64,000 bases of DNA from Verpa conica (lineage: Eukaryota; Ascomycota; Pezizomycetes; Pezizales; Morchellaceae), in contig JAUFSD010000001.1 of the NCBI GenBank assembly GCA_033030425.1, forward strand, positions 2,852,001-2,916,000, written 5' to 3'. Position 1 is the first letter of the stretch. Each line of letters opens with the position of its first letter. Below are positions 24,401 through 36,451 of this stretch, in pieces. The position numbers and the translations under genes are program-made. The notes under the pieces were generated by a model. It ran no database searches, was not told the origin of the DNA, and saw nothing but the letters and a program-made list of their open reading frames with translations.

Positions 24401-24929
24401 GGTGTATAATCAAGGTTTAAAAAGCCTAATTAAATAATTTAGACAGAGTTCCTGTGCTCTATAGCCCACTTCAGCGAGGTATCTCCAGATAGAGATGGGG
24501 CTTGCGCGCGGTTTTGCGATACAAGTTTCTTAGATAAGTTATTTCCTTTACTAATAATAATTCGGAGAAATAACTTATGGCTTTTATTTTATTTGTCTGA
24601 GATTAGCTCATAATTCTTGGTACATGTAGCTTTTATGATTAGATAAAATCTTTCTGAAAAGGTGCAATTGTATCGATTTTTTAGTAGGATGAGCTTCATG
24701 AACCCCGGAAAATTTGCCTATCACGCCATCGCTTGGCGTTGTCAAGCCAATCAAAGTTTGGGTAAACGGAATGATTCCCCCCACTACGGTTCGGCAGGCT
24801 CTGTAGCACAAAAAGAAGGACCCTGGTTGACAGTACAGCTTTTTATTCTTCATCTCCTCAAGTCCTCCCTGGAAGTGTGAACTTCTCCATCACCTTCGAG
24901 TTTTGCTGCATTGTGTACCATTCTCGAAA
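21487..24929. other. Long AT-rich intergenic region between divergent genes
   Basis: A 3.4-kb gap between the GPI-protein gene and the sulfite reductase gene. Frames at 21633-21968, 23497-23850 and 23921-24307 (all minus) have compositions typical of translated AT-rich noncoding DNA and no start context or intron pattern. There is a short taatacc triplication at 23178-23198 and ACATGTAG at 23270 and 24622. A decayed mobile element is possible but nothing recognisable remains. Confidence 0.45.
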
Positions 24930-27900
24930 ATGGCTTCAGTCGAAAAATTGAGGACTCCTGAGGAGGCTGGTACGTTGCCTTTACCTTTGTTGGACCCATC
25001 GTGGTAACCCCACCATGAGAAATGAATCTGTAATTGCTGACATTGGGATAAAAAAATTATAGTCGCGAGGATCGCATATCTCTCTAGCGATGTTGTTATC
25101 TCTGTTCAATCTTCACTAGCTACTGCATCGGGATTTTCTGCCCAACTTGAGACCCTTTCTTCGAATGGGACGAAGGGAGCCCTGACTGGATCACAAATTC
25201 CAGAGGTATACTCAATTTTTTCGGGTATGAGATTAAGCAGTTACTTATTCTTGAGTCATAGGTTCAAACAATTCGTCAAAATGCAGACCCTCTACTCTCT
25301 GTCTTCCAACCTATTCGGTCGGGCAAACTTGTCTCTGTCACAACAACCTCGGAAATTTTGCTTTCCTCAATACCTCACCTCTACAAGCTAATCAACTACC
25401 CCGTCGTTATTCATGTTTCAATGCAACCTTCAGAGTTCCCAGACTACTCTGGTATTACGGCAATCAGGCAGACTGGCTTGGTTCTGCTGCAGTCAGAGTC
25501 AACCCAGGAGGCGCAGGACATGGCCGTGACAGCACATGCTCTCGCGATTAAAACTGGAAAAGCGGTTGTTCATTTCTTTGCTTTTTCAGGGCCGGAAACA
25601 TCAATTGCAGTTGAAGACCAAACCCTGTTGGACAGGACCTTGGACAGGACCGCTGCAAGGACTTTCCAGTCCCAGTCCATTGATTCAAGCGGCTTATACG
25701 CAGGTGATGGATTGGTGGCACAGACACGACTATCCAAGCCCCCAGCAAGTTCCAGTGGTGTGAGCGAGAATGTTAGTGGCCTTGTGAGCCCTGTGAGCGA
25801 AGCGTCAACTACCGGCAATGGTACTAGCAACGGTACTAGCACAATTGGTGACAAGAGCACTAGCCCTTCACTAACATCTGCATCGTTGGAAGAGGCCATC
25901 AGCACTCGCGCCGTTACCTCCGACGATATTTATAAACATGTTTCAACTATTTTCGAGGTGATCAAACAAGTCACAGGCCGTTCATACAGCATCTTCGAAT
26001 ACCATGGCCCTAAAAATGCCAACATCGCCCTTTTCGTATTTGGCTCGACCACAAAGCTTTTCCGGTCCACTATTGAGAGATTGGCGTTAGAGAATAGCAA
26101 TGATTACTCTAGAGTTGGTATAATTTCTTCAAGACTTTACCGTCCGTGGTTTGGTACAAAGCTGTCTGAAAGCATCCCAAAGTCTATCAGTAAAATTGCA
26201 GTCCTAGAGCAGATCAAGAAGAAGACCACCCGATGGGGGCCTTTATTTTTGGAATTGCTTACCTGTCTCCGTGCTGGGCCAGCTGCAAAGGGTGCCCCAG
26301 TAGTCGTTGGACACCAGTTGGGTTTTATCAACCCCCAAACTGTGAAGCAGGCAGTACGAGGGGTTATTCAGAATTTAAACTCGGAGGTTCCCGTACAAAA
26401 TCTATTTGTGGGTTTAGCGGATGGTCCTGTATTAGAGAACCCTAAAATCGGGCAACCTTCCGTTGAGACTGCGTATATGAAGATCCTTGACCAATTGTTC
26501 GGCAAACGGTTACATGTCGCCAACTCTCTCGATAAGCCACATGCAGGAATCTCCTCTACCATTGCCGCGAGTCCGGAGTATGGCTATGGTTCTCTTTTGG
26601 CAAGAATTGAGAAGCGCCAGATTTTCATCACAAGAGTCGAGGAATTGGCGAAGTCTGATGATTTTCTTACTCGTATTCCTAACGAATGGCTTTCACGATG
26701 GCTTTTGGTAGCTGATGATCCAGTGAAGAGCGCTACCTTGGCGGACGGTATTGTCACTCGGTTGCTAGTAGACGGCTCTCCAGCTGCGCGTGAGCTTTTG
26801 GTTGATAGGGCCCTATTCTACAAACAGTCACATTGGCTTGTAGGGTCTGATGCATGGTCTTATGACCTTGGTAATTCCGGTGTTCATCATGTTATTGCAT
26901 CTGGTATCAACATCAATATGCTCGTTATCGATTCACAGCCGTACTCAGAATACGCTGCCGCCGATGCCTCACGACGGAAGAAGGATATCGGACTTTACGC
27001 TATGAACTTCGGAAACTCATATGTTGCTTCTGTTGCGGTCTATAGTTCTTATACCCAAGTCTTACATGCAATGATTGATGCAGATAAGTTTGATGGACCT
27101 TCAGTCGTGGTTGCGTACCTTCCCTATAATAAGGAAGATGACTCTCCTCTTGCAGTCCTACAAGAGACCAAAAAAGCAGTCGATCTTGGGTATTGGCCTT
27201 TGTACCGTTGGGACCCCAACGGCGAACAGAAAGGTGGCTTGAACTTCAATCTTGACTCTGAGAGGATTAAGAATGAGTTGAAAGAGTTCCTGAGGCGAGA
27301 TAACCACTTATCCCAGCTAGTCAAGAGGAATCCTCAATTTGCAGCCAATATTTCTAGCTCCTACGGAACCGAGGTCAGGAATCAACAGAAACGCAAGGCG
27401 AAGGATGCATATAACAAACTACTTGAGGGTCTCTCGGGGCCACCTCTAACTATTCTTTTCGCATCAGATGGTGGCAACGCGGAAGGTCTTGCTAAGAGAT
27501 TGGCAAGACGCGGTAAGGCTCGGGGTCTGAAGACCTTGGCTTTGGCAATGGATGAATATCCCCTCGAAGATCTCTCAAACGAAGAGAACATTGTTTTTAT
27601 TACCTCTACAGCTGGTCAAGGTGAATTCCCACAGAATGGCCATAGCTTCTGGCAAGCTGTGAAGAACTCAACCGATTTGGACTTGGCTACTGTCAACTAT
27701 TCAGTTTTCGCTTTAGGTGATAGCCACTACTGGCCTCGCAAGGAAGACAAGCACTACTACAACAAGCCTGGAAAGGACCTGGACAAGAGGGTTGCCGATC
27801 TTGGAGGAAAGAAACTTGCAGATATTGGTCTCGGTAACGATCAGGATCCTGACGGCTATCAGACAGCGTACTCCGAGTGGGAGCCTAAGCTATGGACAGC

Positions 27901-29846
27901 GCTTGGTGTTGACAAGGTTGATGGACTCCCGGATGAGCCTCCACCAATTACCAATGAAGATATTAAGCTTGCATCGAACTACCTCCGTGGTACTATTGCG
28001 GAGGGTTTGAAGGATGAGAGCACTGGCCAGATTTCGGCCAGTGACCAACAGCTTACTAAGTTCCATGGTACATATATGCAAGACGATAGGGATCTAAGAG
28101 ATGAGCGCAAGGCCCAAGGACTGGAACCAGCTTACTCTTTCATGATTCGATGCAGATTGCCCAGTGGTGTTGCAACTCCTAAGCAATGGATCCAGATGGA
28201 CGATATCAGTAATGTTTGGGGTAACACAACAATGAAGTTGACAACAAGACAGACCTTCCAGGTTAGTTACAATTATATTAACATCCTTCAGATTTTCAGT
28301 GACTGATCTTGAGTAGTTCCACGGTATTCTCAAGAAAGACCTGAGATCATCCATGCAAGATATCAACAAGGCTCTCATGACCACCCTTGCTGCGTGCGGA
28401 GATGTCAATCGTAACGTCATGTGCAGCAGTTTGCCCACACAGAACGCCTTCCACTCTGAGGTCCATGCTGCTTCTAAGCTTATCAGTGACCATCTCCTCC
28501 CTTCTACCACTGCTTATCACGAAATTTGGCTTCAAGATGAGAACGACAAGAAAGTCCAAGTTGCCGGTGATGCTATTGTTGACCATGAGCCTTTGTACGG
28601 CGAGACATACCTTCCTAGAAAATTCAAAATTACTATTGCAGTTCCTCCCCACAATGATACCGATGTCTATGCACACGATGTTGGATTGATTGCAATCAAA
28701 GGTGAAGACGGCAAATTGGCTGGTTTCAACGTGTTGGTCGGTGGTGGTATGGGTGTTACTCATAACAACAAGAAGACTTACCCTCGAACAGGCAGCATGA
28801 TGGGTTTTGCCAGTGTTGATCAGGTCCACATCGTTTGCGAGAAGGTCATGCTTGTGCAGAGAGACAATGGAGATAGGAAGAACCGCAAACACGCCCGTCT
28901 AAAGTACACCGTTGATGATATGGGTGTTGATGTCTTCCGTAGCAAGGTAGAAGAACTTTGGGGCTCGAAATTCGGGCCAGAGAAGCCCTTCCACTTTCAA
29001 TCTAACGTCGACACCTACGGCTGGCAGAAGGATGAAAATGGCAAGAATCACTTCACCTTTTTCATCGAGAATGGTCGTATTGAGGACACCCCTGAGTTCC
29101 CCATGAAAACCGGCCTCCGTGAGATTGCCAAGGTACACAAAGGTGAATTCCGTCTTACCGGAAACCAGCACCTTATCTTAAGCAACGTCGATGACGCAGA
29201 TTTAGCGGCGATGAAGGATATGATGGCTAAGTATAAGCTTGATAATGTACAATTTTCTGGGTTGAGACTGTCTTCATCTGCTTGCGTCGCTTTCCCCACT
29301 TGTGGCCTCGCTATGGCGGAGAGTGAGAGGTATCTTCCTGTCCTAATCAGCAAATTGGAGGGTGTCCTCGAGGAGAATGGCCTTCGCCATGACTCTATCG
29401 TCATGAGGATGACTGGATGCCCTAACGGCTGTGCCCGCCCATGGTTAGCTGAGGTTGCATTTGTTGGGAAGGCATATGGGGCGTACAATAGTATGTTATC
29501 CTCCAATTCTAGTCACGGGTCTCATTAGAGTTTTACTGATAAATTCCGTAGTGTATCTTGGTGGTGGTTATCATGGACAGAGACTCAACAAGCTGTATAG
29601 AAGCTCTATTAAGGAAGAGGAGATTTTGGAAATTATGCGACCACTATTTAAGCGTTATGCACTTGAGCGGGAAAATGGCGAGAGGTTCGGTGACTTTTGT
29701 ATTAGAATTGGGTTCATCAAGCCCACCACTGAGGGAAAGACATTCCATGATGATGTAGGTTTCCCATTTCATTAACAGTTATGATTAGATGATATGCTGA
29801 TGCGAATAAACAGGTTGCAGAGGAGGATGCCGATGACGATGAGTAG
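24930..29846 (+). CDS. MET5: Sulfite reductase [NADPH] beta (hemoprotein) subunit, fungal MET5 type, six exons
   Basis: Proposed exons are 24930-24969, 25063-25205, 25262-28261, 28317-29490, 29552-29754 and 29814-29846, giving 1530 residues. The enzyme reduces sulfite to sulfide in cytosolic sulfate assimilation, with electrons from the alpha subunit (Met10). Residues 1 to about 720 are the pyruvate:ferredoxin-oxidoreductase-like region of fungal Met5. About 790-930 is a flavodoxin-like domain (PLTILFASDGGNAEGLAKRL and FITSTAGQGEFPQNG). From about 1010 come the ferredoxin-like and siroheme/4Fe-4S halves. The cluster cysteines are visible in CVAFPTC (from residue 1384) and CPNGC (from residue 1429). 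Intron phases all close; the fourth junction gives YNMYLGGGYHGQRLNKLY. The acidic end DDVAEEDADDDE rests on the least certain junction. Length is close to other fungal Met5 proteins (about 1450-1500). Confidence 0.95.
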
Positions 29847-30279
29847 GCCAGATCTCCTACGAAATTCGTTACGTGTGTGGTGGCTATCGGAAAATTTTCG
29901 CGGAGTTTCTTTCGTCAGTTTCGTATTTGTACTATGTGCTTATTTTCTATCTTATGTTTCATAAAATTTGTTTATATTTCCATTTGTTTAAAGCCAATAA
30001 ATGTTTCATATCCCAGCCTTTGATATTCAGTTTTGCAGATGTCTCGATTTTCCTATAAAAAGAACTTATGATAAATTCATTCATTCATTCATTCATTCCT
30101 ATAAAAAGACAAATTAAAAATCACCACTTAGACAATATTACGCACAACCACCCGAATCACTCATCAACAGCATAAAGCAAACCCAAACTTTATTTATTTA
30201 TTTGTAATCTCTCTAGCCCTAAGAAAAGAACCCTCCTCTCGTAGCCACCCAAGATATAACAAGTAAAACACAGCTAAAC
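29847..30279. other. Short convergent intergenic region with (ATTC)6
   Basis: A 433-bp region holding the 3' ends of the convergent MET5 and RPL5 genes. It contains a six-copy ATTC microsatellite at 30075-30098, and the phrase ctataaaaag(a) occurs twice on either side of it (about 30053 and 30099). Confidence 0.5.
30075..30098. repeat. (ATTC)6 microsatellite
   Basis: Six perfect copies of a 4-bp unit in the MET5-RPL5 intergenic region. Confidence 0.95.
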
Positions 30280-31621
30280 CTAAGAAGCCCTCTTCTCTGT
30301 AATCTTGGCTTCGACAGCCTCACGCCTCTGCTCGCGAGTCTTCTTCCTGAGCATGAACTTGCTACTAATAGACTTCCAGTGCTCTTTATCCTTCCCCTCA
30401 GAATCGGGGTTAGGGAGGTTAGGGTCTTCGCGAATCTTCGCGTGAGCATTTTGATAGACTTCTTCGAGGCCGTCGGCTGTAGGTTGCAATAATATTAGAT
30501 TTTATTTAAAGGGCTAGTATTGAGTACTAACCATCAATTCCGTCGTCAATATATTTGCCGAATTGGCCCTTGTAGCGCTCCTCATCGTCATCGGCCAGGG
30601 TCTCCATGTACTCTGAGACGTGACCGGCAAGGATATATCTAAGTGGTTCACCCTATCAGGAAGATTTCTCTCATAATTACCAAGATACACATACTTCCTC
30701 AATACCTCAGCATCCAACTCCTTAGTCTCAATATCGAAACCCGGGAATCTACTCTCGCTATGAGGAATATACAATCCTCCATCACTAGCCCCCTTCATAG
30801 CGCCAAAGACTCTTGCCCCAGTAGAAGTCCTATGAAGTCCCACGTCTAAGTTTGCCTTGAACGGGCGTCTCGTCTCCCCCTCGTGCTCGCATGACTCAGT
30901 GATTTTATATTCACCGTCAGCCTCGGCGACGCCCTCGAACGACTCATCGAGGCCGAGCTTGGAGAGGGTGCGACGAGCGAGCAAAAGGCCAGTAGAGTAA
31001 GCTGCAGCCCAGTTTGTGAGACCGTGCTTGACGCCATAGCGGCGGAGTTCGTGACTGTATGCTGCTGAGAGAACTCGGTCGCCTTGGATCTCTGAAGATA
31101 CAATTTGACAGATGATCTATATTGTTACAGGGAAGAGATAGGCCAGAGCACCAGTGAGTTTGACAATTAGCCCACCTCCATTCACATTTTAGACTTTATT
31201 TTTTTCTCGTCTATTCATAGAATTGAGCATTTCTGCTGACTGTATTCTAGAACTGCGAATGATAGAGGTACCGGGTATTGCTTTCTCTTGGTCTTTCTTT
31301 CATTCTTGTGTATGCACTAGAACGAAGGGCTGGGAGTGAGTATAACTATAAGAGGGGGACATACATCGCGATTGGTGAAGCGAACGACCATTCGGTACTT
31401 GGGGGCGTTGTATTTGCTCTTTGCCTGAGTAATCAAACGTTTACGAGCATAGTAGTCTGTCTTTCCCTCCTGTCTGCGGCGGTACTTTGTCTGGTAGCGC
31501 GAAAAGTACGCATTGGATTTGACTTGCTTTTGGAAAGGCTGTAGAAAATTGTCAGAAAATGAGCGGGACCCCTAGTTTATTTACACCAGGATAAATCAGT
31601 ATCTGAGAGGATATATACCAT
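30280..31621 (-). CDS. RPL5: 60S ribosomal protein L5 (uL18), five exons with the start codon alone in exon 1
   Basis: Exons on the minus strand are 31621-31619 (ATG only), 31538-31365, 31116-30695, 30638-30532 and 30476-30280, giving 300 residues. The protein is the 60S subunit protein that carries 5S rRNA with uL5 into the pre-60S particle. It matches uL18 throughout: [107 protein letters not shown] and [20 protein letters not shown]. Introns are 80, 248, 56 and 55 nt. The first is placed directly after ATG (ATG|gtatat...ctacag), a pattern common in fungal ribosomal protein genes. The 248-nt second intron is long for this locus; I saw no convincing snoRNA in it. The length equals other fungal L5 proteins. 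Confidence 0.95.
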
Positions 31622-32989
31622 AGTGAATGGCTATTAAAGGTAGGTTTTCTTTGTCGTTTGGTGGTTATCGGTCGTTGTCGTTGCTCAGCGGTGATGCAAT
31701 ATTTGGCGGTTGTACAAAAGTGATCAATGTGGGGGTTCTTACAGTCTGTGACTAGCAAAGATCAAGATAAGGGCTTGAGGAAAGAAACCCTTTAACGATT
31801 CTTGATCCTTATTTTCATATTCACTCTTTTCCTTCGTTTTTTGCTTCTCATAATCCTTATGTTCTCTTAGGTTTATCTCAGAGGGGAAGCTATGACGCAA
31901 TTTGCCCTCTGTCTCCATTGATTGATCCTGAACCCTGGCAGACAGGACAGTCCCGCATTAGTCCCGGCAGCCCCCGAGTGATAGTTCCGGGTTCGCGGGA
32001 CGTCGTACTCTAGTACGAGGCCTATCTGCACGTGACTACCTTGGTACTCGGTTTCTGAAATTCTCTAGATATAAGGTAGCTTAGGTTAATATACATATAA
32101 TATACTAGAATAATTGGTTGAGGGAAGCGGTATTTGTGCCGGGGCAGCAATACTTGCCCTTGGCCGAGTGATTATAAGTGATTCTATCCCTTATCAATCA
32201 GAGATAAAATCCAGTCCAAAAAGCCTCTCACCACCTCCCATCTGTTAAGATACCCGCTGAGCGCTATAGAGAGAACGAATTCAACAATAACCAAACTCAT
32301 TGCTAACCAGAGAAAACTTCTAGAGTTTGCGATTTTGCTACGTATAGATATGGATTTGTTAATCCAGAGCATCTCAGAGCTTAATACTCCTGATGAAACT
32401 ATTCATTTTAAATCCCTCAAAGGAGTTCCTAATTTCATAAAGAAGGAACCGGACTGGATGTGATATACTGTCATCTCTATACTGGTATATGTCGACCCTT
32501 AAAAACTTTCAAACTCACTGCCTCTATTCCTCACGTTAGAGCTTCAGACCCATGTACTCCATCCATCTCTAACTCAGTCTACAGTATGCTATTAATCATA
32601 CCTCTCATCTTACACAATGAATGCAAACACTAACGAAACATAAAACTTAGATAACGAAAGATTACAATTAAAGACCTTATACCAGTCATAAAACCTGGGC
32701 CTCAAAAATACCAGAATTTTGTACCTAGTGAGATTTGCTTATACAGTAGGCTTCTATTATAAGGATACGCTTCGGGCCGAGATTTCATGTCGCTATAGAC
32801 CATTTGTCCTTATAAATCATCTTTTATACTCAAAAATAAAACGACTATGGGATATGTCATGTTCTTACAATTGGTATTCCTATAACGGAAATCTACTGTG
32901 CCCAGAAATCATCTTCAAGACCCATTAAGTCCTATACAAATATCTAACCAATCCAGAAATCCACTCCCAACTCTGGCTCCACAATATGC
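31622..32989. other. Intergenic region upstream of RPL5
   Basis: AT-rich region with the RPL5 promoter at its left end. Open frames (31278-31544 plus, inside RPL5; 32184-32372 minus; 32719-32928 plus) show no domain character. A more G/C-rich patch at 31920-32050 is unexplained. Confidence 0.4.
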
Positions 32990-33310
32990 CCTCAGTCACA
33001 GCATCCACCTCTCCATGCAAATCTCGGGCGGACCCCTCAAAAGTATAATATACTTCTCTACAAAAGAAACCAGAAGGTTCGATTTCCACATCGAACAAAC
33101 AGCCACGGCATTATTAGCCTCAATTTCACCGGCTGAAGTCAAGTTCCAAACCACTACAGGCCTAGCTAACTTTAGCGTCAACTCTTGTGATGTCAGTAGC
33201 ACAATAGATCTTAAATCTTCAGAAGTTCAAGCCACCGGAAGCAAGATTAATCCACCAAGACACACGCTAGTGTTTAAGAGCTATCCCGGAAATAGCGTGA
33301 GTGGATAAAT
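32990..33310 (+). other. Coding-looking fragment, unrecognised
   Basis: An open frame on the plus strand (stop ending at 33308) includes MQISGGPLKSIIYFSTKETR and then TTTGLANFSVNSCDVSSTID, which looks more protein-like than its surroundings. A possible continuation after a weak intron (33302-33339) would read FLRRYTLNEHQLSVDKTE... to a stop near 33574. I do not recognise a family. It may be an exon of an unknown gene, a relic, or chance. Confidence 0.3.
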
Positions 33311-34120
33311 TAATGAAGAAGTTCCACGACTTGGATAAGAGTTTTTAAGGAGGTATACACTGAACGAGCACCAGCTTTCGGTAGATAAAACAGAGATTAT
33401 TTTGGTTTTTAATACGATTAATGCTGCTATGAAGGTATTTGAGTGGTATAAAAGTCGGCTTTTGGGTGTTGAATTTGAGGGTTGTGAGGTGGTTTATAGG
33501 AAAGATCCTTGTGACCGGCCAATTCCTATGGTGCAAACAGGTATAGCATACCTTTATGCTTTGAGCAAAATATAGCTAATATGATTCTTGGAACTAAATA
33601 CAGGAGTACCGCGTATAACATCTAGTACTTTCTCACGTTTCCAAGCGTTGGTACTTCCTTTCTCAAAGACCAATCTTGCTTCCTCCACATCAAAATAACC
33701 ACCTATACAAGCCTTCGAGCCTTTTGAACCTATTCATAGAGTTGTGATTAAAACTCATGGGGTATTTTTAATTAGACTTCTAGTACTATGAGTAATTTAC
33801 GGGAATATTTAATGAATATGAACAACCAACTTTAATGGTAAAATCTATATCATTTGGTATTAGATCATCCGAGGATATTCTTATGACTGCAATAGGATTT
33901 CAAAGATAATTTATATTAGAGTTAAGTGGTATTACTAGGCAAAGTTACGGTCTGATATAAATAGATTGGTCAAATATTTTTATGTAAATTTTACTAAACT
34001 TACTAGGCAAGTTCGAAGACTGTTACTATATATATCGTCATTATTAGCTATTATAGCATGGTGAAAGACTAGAGCGCCTAGAAAAATCCTCAAGATATTT
34101 CTTTCGAAAGCGACGCAGTT

Positions 34121-34639
34121 TTGATCCCGTTTATATCACTATCTTCATGTACACAAGTGTTTTTCCCCAAACACACCGCCTTCACTTCCTGGATTGACCA
34201 ATATCTTTCGCCTTTACCAGCCACGATACGATTCAACTACCTCTTATTACCCGACCCGTGTCTTCGGTTTAATTCATCTTCCCATAGTCCTTTCGACTTA
34301 GGCCTCGATCTAGTCCCACTAGACACTCAGAAAAAGGTGCCACTTATCTTCACCGGCCACCCAATCGTCTCCACCATGTCCTTCGCCCTTCTCGCTCAAA
34401 AAACTCACAACTGGTACTACGACTCGCGTCTCTACTCCTGCCTCTACTCACTCAAGAGTATTATTCCAGAGCCTGTAAACGAAGCCTTTTCAGATCCTCA
34501 TAGCAGACGCGTTATATTCGAGATGCAGGCGTCTATTCTTCTTGGCTTTACCGCTCCTACGGTTTTAGGCGATCACCGAATCTATATTACGCCTTTACCG
34601 AGTCTTGTATGGGAGTTTGTTGCGCACTTTTTAAGATGA
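34121..34639 (+). CDS. Hypothetical open frame or gene fragment, unrecognised
   Basis: The frame is open for 172 codons with a mixed, protein-like composition: AFTSWIDQYLSPLPATIRFN, IFTGHPIVSTMSFALLAQ, NWYYDSRLYSCLYSLKSIIP and a C-terminal PLPSLVWEFVAHFLR. The frame begins with no ATG; the first in-frame ATG is at about 34377, leaving only 87 residues, so a 5' exon would be needed. Such an exon could be the island at 32990-33570, but the junctions do not close cleanly. No known domain was recognised. It may be a remnant. Confidence 0.35.
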   Translation: MIPFISLSSCTQVFFPKHTAFTSWIDQYLSPLPATIRFNYLLLPDPCLRFNSSSHSPFDLGLDLVPLDTQKKVPLIFTGHPIVSTMSFALLAQKTHNWYYDSRLYSCLYSLKSIIPEPVNEAFSDPHSRRVIFEMQASILLGFTAPTVLGDHRIYITPLPSLVWEFVAHFLR

Positions 34640-36451
34640 GTGGGAGATATAGGTTATTTATTGGAGTAAGCTTAGTTGGGAAATTATGGAGTTTTCCTAT
34701 TTTGGGGTTTTAGGGGTTTTTATTCCAGGGAGGGTTCTTTCTTTTCTTTCTGTATCAGCTTGTCTCCTGTCATTTGTTTATATATCAAGCGCATGGCCTG
34801 ATTAAATAAGACTACCGCCCGTAATTTATATCCTAGGCTTTTTTTACGAGCGTCCGAAGAGTGACCTATAAACATGATACACCAATACTTCAACCCTGTA
34901 TTCATAAACACCTTAGAAACTTATAGTAGCCAGTTGACCTCATTAAACCTATAGATATATCCCCCACCTAATTAGCAGTTTCATACAGCGCAAGAGTAGC
35001 TCCCTCCGTTCATAGACTAGCTAATCTCCCAAAAAGCCTGGTGATAATCCCTATTCCCAATTTTACATCAGGACACGGTAGAATTACCCACCACCAGACC
35101 ATTGACTCCTTCACCATATCCAACTCCTAACTACACGCAACGGTCAGCCAACCAATCATCTTACTATACTCACACCCAGTCAACCAACACCTCATGGTCG
35201 ATTTCAGATGAGCACCGCTCCACAACCGCAATAGATAAGAACATAGGTACTTAGCTAGGGAAAGGGTACGCTTATTCTTTTACCAATCACTTGGTAGGGT
35301 CCCGCATACCCTAGGCGAAGCACCTAGGTTTATTGTAGACTCATAAATACCCCATAACCCCAACCTAACGCTGTCAGCGATTACCTACCATAAATAGATC
35401 TCTATCTCTCTCCTTTGGCGCACAAGACTGTTCAGAGGATTGGGCTCCTGCTAGCTAGGTACCTAACCTAGATTTTGCTGAAAGAAGCAAATAAGGAAGG
35501 GTCTTGGCAGGGTCTTCATGCCAAGGTTTATACAAATAATATATTGATTTGATCTCAAATCATATATTCAGGCTGGGTGGTACCAAAAACCAATTGAAAA
35601 TTCTAGCAGAGCCGATGAGTAGACGTGTCACTAAGAGGTTATTACAAGTACTAGCTAGGTAATATTAGAGATGGGAGGTAGTACTACGCGCGTGTGGGGG
35701 TTAGATTAATGATAGCTACTACGTTATAGAATATGAGACCAAGATCATAGGTGGTATGCACAAGAAAGGAAATGGATGGAAGGAAAAGGGAACCTCACGC
35801 GGGGGGTTGAACTTAAGTCCAGCGTGTGGCAAGCCCTTATCCCTCCGCTTAGCAGAGGAGCAATGAGTCTTGTACACTAACTATTTGACCATTCTATCGA
35901 GGCTTTACGACTTAAGCTTTTTTAAACTATTTAATCTCCCCCCTATGGTTGATGCTCCTACAATTTAGTTTTCTAGTTATGGAACTTATAGTGGATGGGT
36001 ATCAATAATATATAATACATAAGGTTCTACTACTTTTATTCTATCGTGCTATGTAGGGTCAAGAATTCTTACAAGAGCCTTGATTCATTTTTCTAGTCCG
36101 TTCATGTGTTTGTGTAACTTTGATGATTACTTCTCCAAGAGGTTATCTACATCTTATTTCTCTCTCTCTCTCTCATTACTACTCCAGAGATAATAAAGTG
36201 CAATGCATATACGTAGTTACTAGGCTGCCATTTAGAAAACAGCTTTATCATGGTGTATCACTCGTCATGATATCTCCAGCACGCTCACTAAATCATCAGA
36301 TCAAGAAGGCTCATATAGCCTGCATATCAATTATTTCATCTATATTTCTTGTCTCTGGTGCCTATTATTTCAATGATCGTTCAGCACAGTATTTATCTTC
36401 AAAATAAAATCCATTAACCTGCATACCCACAAAAGGAGAACCTAACCCAGC
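34640..36451. other. AT-rich intergenic region
   Basis: No gene visible in 1.8 kb. There is a short (TC)n run at about 36159-36174 inside a chance frame (36120-36407). Several CTAGCTAGG-like words occur near 35450 and 35650. Confidence 0.4.

Noticed and set aside
31117..31364. snoRNA inside the second intron of RPL5
   Set aside because: No convincing C/D or H/ACA box pair could be found by eye.
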